The notes below the pieces were generated by a model. That model ran no database searches and was not told the DNA's origin. It saw nothing but the letters and a program-made list of their open reading frames with translations. This document shows, one piece after another, positions 1 to 6,000 of a DNA stretch of 6,208 nt (the first letter of the stretch is position 1; the number at the start of each line of letters is the position of its first letter). Source of the DNA: Verrucomicrobiales bacterium (GTDB lineage: Bacteria; Verrucomicrobiota; Verrucomicrobiia; Verrucomicrobiales; DEV007). Location: the NCBI GenBank assembly GCA_023253615.1, contig JALRFZ010000160.1, positions 1 through 6,208 of the forward strand, read 5' to 3'. Both the position numbers and the translations under genes were made by a program.

Positions 1-49
1 GGAGCCCGGAGCCCGGAGCCCGGAGCCCGGAGCCCGGAGGTCGGAGATC
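1..49. repeat. GGAGCCC heptanucleotide tandem repeat
   Basis: Five perfect head-to-tail copies of GGAGCCC (1-35) are followed by two decayed copies in the same register, GGAGGTC (36-42) and GGAGATC (43-49). The array begins at the first base of the window, so its true length is unknown and it may extend further upstream. It is intergenic with respect to the downstream transporter gene. Short heptameric tandem arrays of this kind are known in intergenic DNA of some bacteria (for example the cyanobacterial STRR sequences). No function can be read from this one. Confidence 0.93.
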
Positions 50-60
50 GCGGTGCAGCA

Positions 61-88
61 GGTACCACGTAGCACGCACCAGGCACCT
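61..88. repeat. Degenerate heptamer array, GGCACCA-like
   Basis: Four consecutive 7-base units can be aligned: GGTACCA, CGTAGCA, CGCACCA and GGCACCT. They share the pattern (G/C)G(T/C)A(C/G)C(A/T). The unit length equals that of the GGAGCCC array just upstream, but the consensus and register differ. The short length and degeneracy mean that chance or an alternative reading, such as a cluster of GCAC half-sites for a regulator, is possible. Confidence 0.4.
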
Positions 89-129
89 GAACGATCTGCT
101 TGTGTCGCAGGAATGATTTTTCGGGGAGG

Positions 130-202
130 CTTTGCCAAGTCCGGTGTGATGCGGGTTGCAGGGCAAAGTTGGAAAAAAAACGGAAAAAAAAGGCACTTGG
201 CA
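130..202. promoter_or_regulatory. Overlapping inverted repeats upstream of amt promoter
   Basis: CTTTGCC at 130-136 is the exact inverse complement of GGCAAAG at 162-168. The overlapping word TGCCAAGT at 133-140 is the exact inverse complement of ACTTGGCA at 195-202, which includes the -24 element of the sigma-54 promoter. The arms lie roughly 20 to 95 bp upstream of the predicted start of transcription, which is compatible with activator or repressor binding. They do not match the classical NtrC palindrome well, so the bound factor, if any, is unknown. Confidence 0.35.
171..191 (+). promoter_or_regulatory. Helically phased A-tracts (putative bend)
   Basis: The word GGAAAAAAAA occurs twice, starting at 171 and at 182, giving A8 tracts at 173-180 and 184-191. 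The 11-bp period is close to one turn of B-DNA, and A-tracts repeated in phase are known to curve DNA. The element ends only a few bases before the -24 box of the sigma-54 promoter. Sigma-54 promoters need DNA looping between a distal activator and RNA polymerase, often helped by IHF, so an intrinsic bend here would be functionally sensible. That role is inferred. Confidence 0.5.
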
Positions 203-213
203 CGGGGGGTGCT
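197..213 (+). promoter_or_regulatory. Sigma-54 (RpoN) -24/-12 promoter of amt
   Basis: The sequence TTGGCACGGGGGGTGCT matches the sigma-54 consensus YTGGCACGRNNNTTGCW at 13 of 14 specified positions. The single mismatch is G209 where T is expected. The invariant GG (199-200) and GC (211-212) are separated by exactly 10 bp, as required. The predicted transcription start is near 224, giving a leader of about 36 to 57 nt before the two candidate amt starts. The placement upstream of an ammonium transporter agrees with known NtrC/RpoN control of nitrogen-scavenging genes, which supports the call independently of the motif. Confidence 0.8.
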
Positions 214-280
214 TTTTGGGGGGTGAACCAGTGAGCAAGAGCTTCTTTTCGAGACGCTTGTGAACCAACCCAAAAAACTA

Positions 281-1759
281 ATGAGAGATACATTCAACCT
301 GAAGACCCTGTTGTTGGCGGCCCTCGTGGCAATGCCGCTGTTGTTTGGAAACCTGATCGCGCAGGAGGCGGCGCCCGCCGCAGAAGCGCCCTCGAAGTCG
401 GTCGAAATCGCGACCTCGGCGGCAAAGGCGGCCGTGGAAGCCGAAGTGGCCGCGGGGGTGGGAGAGGACGACCAGAAGGCCCCCGCCTACCTCGAACTTC
501 TCGAGGCCCAGGGCGAAAACGCCTACGCCTTCGACTTCTTCACGATTTCCATGGTTTGGACCCTGATCTCGGCGGCGCTGGTATTCCTCATGCACCTCGG
601 GTTCGCCACTCTCGAAGCCGGCCTCACGCAATCGAAGAATACCGTCAACATCCTGTTCAAGAACTGTTTCATCATCGCGATCGGTCTCGTGACCTACGCC
701 TTGATCGGCTTCAACACCCACTATCCCGGTGACTTCAACGGCTGGTTCTCGATCGGCGGCCCGCTTGGCGAGGGCAACGTCGATGATACGTTCGGATATG
801 GAGGTGTCGCCCTCTGTATGACCGGCTACGGGGACTTCATCTTCCAGGCCATGTTCGCGGCGACGGCGGCGACGATCGTCTCCGGTGCTGTCGCGGAGCG
901 GGTGAAACTCCCGAGCTTCATGATCTTCGCCACGATCCTCGTCGGCCTCGCCTACCCGGTGGTGGGCTCCTGGCACTGGGGTGGCGGTTGGATGGGTGGT
1001 CTGAGCGGCGGGAACGGCTTCAAGGACTTCGCGGGTTCCGCGGTCGTCCATGCCTTCGGCGGATTCGCGGCTCTCGCCTGCGTCATCATCCTCGGCCCCC
1101 GCAAGGGCAAATACACCAAGGATGGCATCAAGCCGATCCTCGGCCACAGCATGCCGCTCGCCGCGGTCGGTGTCTTCCTGCTCTTCTTCGGCTGGTTCGG
1201 ATTCAACGGCGGATCGGTGCTCTCGGCCGCTCCCGGACCTCTCGGGCTGGTTTTCGTGACGACCGCGCTTGCCGCCTGTGCCGGAGCGCTCGGCGCCATC
1301 GCCACTTCCTGGGTGGTCCTGAAGAAGCCTGATCTCTCGATGACCCTCAATGGATTCCTCGCCGGCCTTGTCGGTATCACGGCCAACGCCGACATCGTCT
1401 CTCCCTCCGGGGCGATGGTGATCGGTGTCATCGCGGGTGTCATCGTGGTCTTCTCGGTGCTCTTCTTCGACAAGATCAAGATCGACGATCCGGTCGGTGC
1501 GATCTCCGTCCACGGGGTCTGCGGTGTCTGGGGCATCCTCGCCGCGGCGATCTTCGAAGTCGTCCCCGAGGGCGGTGAGAAGCAATTCTCCATCGTCGGC
1601 CAGCTGACCGGCGTCCTCGCGGTGGGTGCCGCCGCCTTCCTCTTCTCCTTCGCCCTGTTCTACCTTCTCAAGCTCACCCTGGGGGTCCGCGTGAGCGCCG
1701 AGGAGGAACACGAAGGTCTCGATGTGGCGGAGCACGGCACGCCGGCCTACCACATCTGA
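281..1759 (+). CDS. amt: Ammonium transporter, Amt family
   Basis: Integral inner-membrane channel of the Amt/MEP/Rh family that imports ammonium. From the ATG at 281 it is 492 residues. It opens with a signal peptide (about 1-28, hydrophobic core LLLAALVAMPLLFG), then an Ala/Glu-rich linker to about residue 85, then about eleven membrane segments. The Amt family signature starts at D249 (DFAGSAVVHAFGG) and ends at R274. H257 and H411 (in GAISVHGVCG) match the twin-histidine pore pair, and FQAMFA near 187 carries the phenylalanine-gate region. The cytoplasmic tail (RVSAEEEHEGLDVAEHG) is the conserved regulatory C-terminus. A GTG at 260 would add seven residues. I prefer the ATG because of its compact signal peptide and A-rich leader, but neither start has a good Shine-Dalgarno sequence. 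The gene has a sigma-54 promoter upstream and a terminator downstream, so it is probably monocistronic. No glnK is visible. Confidence 0.96.
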   Translation: MRDTFNLKTLLLAALVAMPLLFGNLIAQEAAPAAEAPSKSVEIATSAAKAAVEAEVAAGVGEDDQKAPAYLELLEAQGENAYAFDFFTISMVWTLISAALVFLMHLGFATLEAGLTQSKNTVNILFKNCFIIAIGLVTYALIGFNTHYPGDFNGWFSIGGPLGEGNVDDTFGYGGVALCMTGYGDFIFQAMFAATAATIVSGAVAERVKLPSFMIFATILVGLAYPVVGSWHWGGGWMGGLSGGNGFKDFAGSAVVHAFGGFAALACVIILGPRKGKYTKDGIKPILGHSMPLAAVGVFLLFFGWFGFNGGSVLSAAPGPLGLVFVTTALAACAGALGAIATSWVVLKKPDLSMTLNGFLAGLVGITANADIVSPSGAMVIGVIAGVIVVFSVLFFDKIKIDDPVGAISVHGVCGVWGILAAAIFEVVPEGGEKQFSIVGQLTGVLAVGAAAFLFSFALFYLLKLTLGVRVSAEEEHEGLDVAEHGTPAYHI

Positions 1760-1796
1760 GGTGTCGCCGGATTTTCCGTACAATCCTTTCATCCGG

Positions 1797-1825
1797 GCGG
1801 CGGGGAGTGATCCCCGCCGCTTTTT
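1797..1825 (+). terminator. Intrinsic terminator of amt
   Basis: A perfect 10-bp GC-rich stem (GCGGCGGGGA at 1797-1806 with TCCCCGCCGC at 1811-1820) encloses the tetraloop GTGA, which belongs to the stabilising GNRA class, and runs directly into TTTTT at 1821-1825. It starts 38 bp after the amt stop codon. It separates the amt transcript from the downstream gene, which has its own promoter. Confidence 0.93.
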
Positions 1826-1861
1826 CGTACCCGAACGGGCCGGTTCCGCGGATCCTGACAA

Positions 1862-1874
1862 AAACCAAAGGTTT
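1862..1874. promoter_or_regulatory. Small palindrome, possible operator
   Basis: AAACC-AAA-GGTTT is a perfect 5-bp inverted repeat with a 3-bp centre. It lies about 50-60 bp upstream of the predicted transcription start of the cyclic-nucleotide-binding protein gene, a position typical of activator sites. Only one copy is seen and no regulator family can be assigned. Confidence 0.25.
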
Positions 1875-1887
1875 CACGAATCGGATC

Positions 1888-1916
1888 TCGACACCGCCGC
1901 GGTCGATCCCTATAAT
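1888..1916 (+). promoter_or_regulatory. Strong sigma-70 type promoter
   Basis: TCGACA at 1888-1893 (one mismatch from TTGACA) is followed after exactly 17 bp by a perfect TATAAT at 1911-1916, so 11 of 12 hexamer positions match. The next seven bases, 1917-1923, are all pyrimidines. The first purine is G1924, at the ideal distance for +1 and identical with the first base of the GTG start codon of the downstream gene. The implied mRNA is therefore leaderless or nearly so. Confidence 0.82.
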
Positions 1917-1923
1917 CCCCTCC

Positions 1924-2433
1924 GTGCAAGAGTACGCCTACATCCATGACGAGGATGACATCCCGGCCCCGCTGCTGGAGGTGCCCTTCCTCGAAGCCTT
2001 TTCCAAAGAGCATCTCGATCAGGTGCTCCACGCCTCCGCCTTCATCGAATGCGAGCCGGGCGACGAGATCATCGCCGAGGGCGACGAAGCCTCGCGCATC
2101 TTCATCCTCCTCGCCGGCGAAGTCGCCGTGGTGAAGGGGGGGAAGCAACTGGTGCGCATGAACCACGCCGGCGACATCTTCGGGGAACTCGCCGCCCTCG
2201 AGGACGAGGTGCGTTCGGCCTCGGTCGTGGCGGTGAAGGATTCCTTCTGCCTCGCGGTGGATCAGAAATTCCTCGAGCACATCCTGCCGAAGGATGACAA
2301 TCCGGCTTTCTACGCCTGCCTCTACGAGTTCATCGCGAAGCTGACGACGAAGCGCCTCAAGGCCACCTCGCAATATCTGGCCAAGCTCGATGAAGAGCTC
2401 CACCAGTTGCGCGAGGCCCTCGCCGCGAAGTGA
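1924..2433 (+). CDS. Stand-alone cyclic nucleotide-binding domain protein
   Basis: A 169-residue soluble protein consisting of one cNMP-binding (CRP/cAMP-receptor type) beta-barrel, about residues 22-122, plus a C-terminal helical segment. Visible landmarks are PGDEIIAEGD (45-54), the turn glycine in LLAGEV (63-68), GDIFGELAAL (83-92) and R97-S98-A99. Glu88 and Arg97 occupy the positions that bind the ribose and phosphate of cAMP/cGMP in the family, so ligand binding looks intact. No helix-turn-helix, kinase or cyclase domain follows. Residues 125-169 form an amphipathic, charged helix rich in Lys, Leu and Glu that could mediate dimerisation or partner binding. The frame is open upstream to a GTG at 1807, but that lies in the loop of the amt terminator, whereas the GTG at 1924 sits right after a strong promoter. 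There is no Shine-Dalgarno sequence. The regulatory target is unknown. Confidence 0.88.
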   Translation: MQEYAYIHDEDDIPAPLLEVPFLEAFSKEHLDQVLHASAFIECEPGDEIIAEGDEASRIFILLAGEVAVVKGGKQLVRMNHAGDIFGELAALEDEVRSASVVAVKDSFCLAVDQKFLEHILPKDDNPAFYACLYEFIAKLTTKRLKATSQYLAKLDEELHQLREALAAK

Positions 2434-2464
2434 TCGGCGGTGCGAGCTTCCGCGTCCGCACGGT

Positions 2465-2974
2465 TCAACCTTTTGCCGCGGCGATGGCGTCCTGGGCCTG
2501 GGTCGTGGGCGTGGCCTTGAGGTCGCGCCAGATCACCTTGCCGTCCTTGATGAGGAAGCTCTGGCGGGCGGAGAAGCCCTTGTCGTTCGTGGGCACGCCG
2601 AAGGCGGCGATCACCTCGCCCTTCTTGTCGGCGAGGAGGGTGAAGGGAATCTGGAACTTCTCCGCGAAGGCGAGCTGGTCCGCGGGCGTGTCGGCGGAGA
2701 CGCCGAAGACCTTGATTCCGGCCTTTTTCACGTCTTCAAAGGCGTCGCGCAGATTGCACGCCTGCTTCGTGCAGCCGGGGGTGTCGGCCTTGGGGTAGAA
2801 ATAGACGAGGCTGATCCCGGTGGCGAGTTCCTTGCCGAGATCGACGGGATTTCCTTTTTGATCGACGGTCTGAACCTTCGGCGCGTCGGCGCCGACTTCG
2901 AGCGGTTCGGCGAACAGGGGAGCGGCGATCAGGGAAAGGGCGGCGAGAGTGAGAAAGAGGGGTTGGGTTTTCAT
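2465..2974 (-). CDS. bcp: Exported thioredoxin-fold peroxiredoxin, PrxQ/BCP type
   Basis: Thiol peroxidase that reduces hydrogen peroxide and organic hydroperoxides. From the ATG at 2974 it is 169 residues. A signal peptide (MKTQPLFLTLAALSLIAAPLFA) is followed by a complete AhpC/TSA domain of about 145 residues. The active site TPGCTKQAC supplies T65, the peroxidatic Cys68 and the resolving Cys73; the C-x4-C spacing is diagnostic of the atypical two-cysteine PrxQ/BCP subgroup. Arg137 in SARQSFLI fits the conserved active-site arginine. BCP proteins are usually cytoplasmic, so the signal peptide implies a periplasmic or lipid-associated role needing an extracytoplasmic thiol donor. In-frame starts at 2983 (ATG) and 2998 (GTG) would add three or eight residues ahead of the signal peptide; 2974 gives the best n-region. 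The gene is convergent with the cNMP-binding gene (31-bp gap) and 105 bp downstream of the helicase stop on the same strand. Confidence 0.93.
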   Translation of the reverse strand: MKTQPLFLTLAALSLIAAPLFAEPLEVGADAPKVQTVDQKGNPVDLGKELATGISLVYFYPKADTPGCTKQACNLRDAFEDVKKAGIKVFGVSADTPADQLAFAEKFQIPFTLLADKKGEVIAAFGVPTNDKGFSARQSFLIKDGKVIWRDLKATPTTQAQDAIAAAKG

Positions 2975-3079
2975 ACCCGCCATTGAATCGGGAACCACCC
3001 CCGAAGTAAAGCCGGAATGCCGGGCGCCGCGAGGCGCAATGGTGCCCCCGCGCCTCTCGTGACCCGTGCCCCGCCCGCC

Positions 3080-6000
3080 TTACTTGACGCTCGCCGCGGG
3101 CAGGGGTTCGGGTGCCTGTCCGTTGCTGAAGAGGAACTTGAGGTCCTCGAGCTCGAGATTCCGGGTGAAGCCTTCCTCGCCGAGGACGCCGGTCATCATC
3201 GCGCTCTTCTGCTGCTGCAGGATGCGGATCTTCTCCTCGACCGAATCGCGCATGAGAAGCCGGTAGGCGTTCACGCGGCTTTCCTGGCCGATCCGGTGAC
3301 AACGGTCGATCGCCTGGTTCTCCACGGCGGGGTTCCACCAGGGATCGTAAAGGATGACGTAGCTCGCCGAGGTCAGGTTCAGACCGCTGCCGCCGGCTTT
3401 CAGGGAGAGGAGGAAGACTTTCGCCTCCTTCGATTCCTGGAAGTCGCTGATGACCTCGTGGCGGTTCTTCGTCTGGCCGGTGAGGTAGCTGTAGGGGCGT
3501 TCGCGGTCTTCCAGCTCTTCCTTGATGATGTCGAGCATGGAGACGAACTGCGAGAAGACGAGCACCTTGTGCCCTTCCTCGTGGAGCTGGTCGAGCAGGT
3601 AGAAGAGGGCGTTGAGCTTGGCGCTTTCCTCGTAGCGGTATTTCGCGTCGATGAGGCCGGGGTGGCAGCAGATCTGCCGGAGGCGCATGAGCCCCTGGAG
3701 GATGACGAAGCTGTTTTTCCGCAGGCTCTCGTCGTTCTCGATGCCGAGGAGGACCTTCTGGATGCGCTCGAGCTCGGCGCGATAGAGCTTCTGCTGGGTG
3801 TCCTCCATCTCGCTGAAGACGTCCTCCTCGATCTTGGGGGGCAGGTCGAGGGCGACCTCGCCCTTGGTGCGGCGGAGGAGGAAGGGACGGAGGCGGGCGG
3901 TGAGGCGCGTCTGGGAATGGCCGTCCTTCCGCTTGTCGAAATTCTCCCGGAAATACTTGCGATCCCCGAGGATGCCGGGCATCGCGAAGCTCATGAGACT
4001 CCAGACGTCGAGGAGACGGTTCTCGATCGGTGTCCCGGTGAGGACGAGGCGGTTGCTGCCGGCGAGGGCCCGCGCGGCCTTGGCGGCCTTGGAGTCGGGG
4101 TTCTTGATCTGCTGGCCTTCGTCGAGGATCATGCCGAGCCAGGTGATGCCCTTCAGCTCGTCCGCACAGGTGCGGAGCTGGCTGTAGTTCAACACGAGCA
4201 GGTCGATGTCCTTGCCGAGGCGGTCCACCTCGAGCTCCACCTTGTTGCGCAGCACCTGCACGCGGATCGAGGGCGAGGCTTTCTTCACTTCATCGGCCCA
4301 GACATCGAGGACGGACTTCGGACAGACGACGAGGCTCGGCGGAGCCTGGTCGCCGCTTTCCTCGCGCAGCCAGAGCAGCCAGGTGAGGGCCTGGATCGTT
4401 TTCCCGAGACCCATGTCGTCGGCGAGGATGCCGCCGAAGCGGTTCGTCGCGAGGTAGGCGAGGAAGTGGAAACCCTCGATCTGGTAGGGACGGAGATTGA
4501 CGTTGAGTCCCGGTGGAATCTCGGGGCGCACCTGGAGCTTGAGGCTGCGGGCGCGGGTCGAGATCTTTTCCCAGGCCTCCGCGTCGAAGACTTCCTTCGC
4601 GGCCGGCTCGGCGAGCTGCAGGGCGTGGAGGCGGTGGACCTCTCCGGTGAGATCGAAGGGATCGAGACCGATGCGCGAGACGGCCTCGGCCTGCTCTTCG
4701 CTGAGATTCATCTTCAGGCGCAGCCAGCCGCCGCGCTCCATCTTGACAAACTGCCCGCGGGCGTGGACAAGGGCGCGGATCTCCTCCTGGGAGAGGTCCA
4801 TGCCCTCGACCTTCACGACGACCTTCAGGTCGAACCAGTCGATCTCCTGGTTGACGACCTCGAAGGAGACCTGGGCTTCGACCGGATCGGCCTGGAGCGT
4901 GGCGAGATCCGCGTCGGCGATGATCTCGATGCCCTCGGGGAGCGATTCGAGCCACTCCGCGTATTTCTCGGGGAAATTCTTCGTCACCCGGGCGCGGTAG
5001 CAGCCGAGGTTGCCGTCGAAGGTCGGCTGCATCGGGGCGATGAGGCGGCCGACGCGGCGCTGCAGGCCGCGATCGTAGCGGAAGATGTGATCGGCGTCGC
5101 CCTTGGGATGTTTCACCACCTCCCAGCCCTCGCGGCCGAGCACTTCCTCGCGCGACTCGTCCGCGTTGACGGCGCTGATTTTCATCAGCATGTGCTCGCT
5201 CGAGGCGGCGGTGGCTCCCGCGGAGATGCCGAGATTGAAGAGGATGCGCAGGGGCTCCTCGCGGATCTTCTTTTCAAGGACTGCAGGCAGGTTCGCGCCG
5301 AGGCGGAAGAGGAACGCCACGCCCGATTCGCTCTCGATCACGGTGCGCGGGATGACGACGCGGGGATCGATCAGGGTCTCGCCGCGCGCCCAGTGTTCGG
5401 GGCCGCGGAAGACCCACTCGTCGCTCATGTAGAGGGCTTCATCGCCGGGGAGAAGGCGCACGGTGTGGGAAAGATCCTCGTCCTTGCCGGTCACGAGCTG
5501 CAGCTCGTAATCCTCCGAGCCCATCGAATCGGGGCGGCAGACCCAGCGGATCGGTTCCCCGCTGAGGCGGAAAGGCTGTTCGTCGAGGTTCACGATGAGA
5601 CCCTCCAGCTCGCGCTGGTGGAAGAGCCGGTTGAGAAAGCGGCAATTCTCGATGCGGTCGAGACCGAGACCGCCATCGTTGGATTCTTCTTTCGCCGCGG
5701 CATGGATGAATTTGCTCCAGAGGATCTCGGAGGCGGCGCTCATGCGGAGACCACCGTTCGTGTAGCGCTCCTCAAGGCGGGCGAACTGTTCGGCATCGGC
5801 GATGCGCTCGTAGGTCGTCGCCGCACCCAGACGCACCATGAGGCGGGCCTCGCGGGTGCTGATGCGGAGGCGGAAATCGACCGGTTCGACAGACTCCTCC
5901 GGCGGCCGCTTTTCAAAGACCTCCACCTGGTAGCGCCACTCGCTCTCTTCGCGGCGCTTTTCCCACGAGGACATCTTTTCGCGGGTCCAGTCGCGGTCGG

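Noticed and set aside
952..1593. Second antisense open frame inside amt
   Set aside because: Pro/Thr/Ala-rich composition with no motif; a shadow of the transporter gene.
1831..1851. GAAC-N6-GTTC and CCGCGG palindromes between the terminator and the next promoter
   Set aside because: Too short for confident assignment and not placed at a typical operator position.
278..1861. 527-codon open frame on the minus strand antisense to amt
   Set aside because: Its translation is Arg/Glu/Asp/Gly-rich low-complexity protein typical of the antisense frame of a GC-rich gene. It lies over a certain Amt gene and would have to run through the terminator hairpin.
1807..1923. N-terminal extension of the cNMP-binding protein to a GTG at 1807
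   Set aside because: The start lies in the loop of the amt terminator, and the 39 added residues look like translated promoter DNA, with no domain character.
2440..2461. Possible terminator between the convergent cNMP-binding and peroxiredoxin genes
   Set aside because: GTGCG/CGCAC forms only a 5-bp stem with a 12-base loop and no adjacent T-run on either strand.
2390..2986. 198-codon plus-strand frame opposite the peroxiredoxin
   Set aside because: Gly/Glu/Arg-rich shadow of a gene with clear catalytic motifs on the other strand.
3011..3053. Hairpins between the helicase stop and the peroxiredoxin start
   Set aside because: GCGCC-GCGA-GGCGC (3024-3037) and AGGCGC/GCGCCT pairings exist, but no T-tract follows in either direction. 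In DNA this GC-rich they are expected by chance, so neither a terminator nor an attenuator can be claimed.
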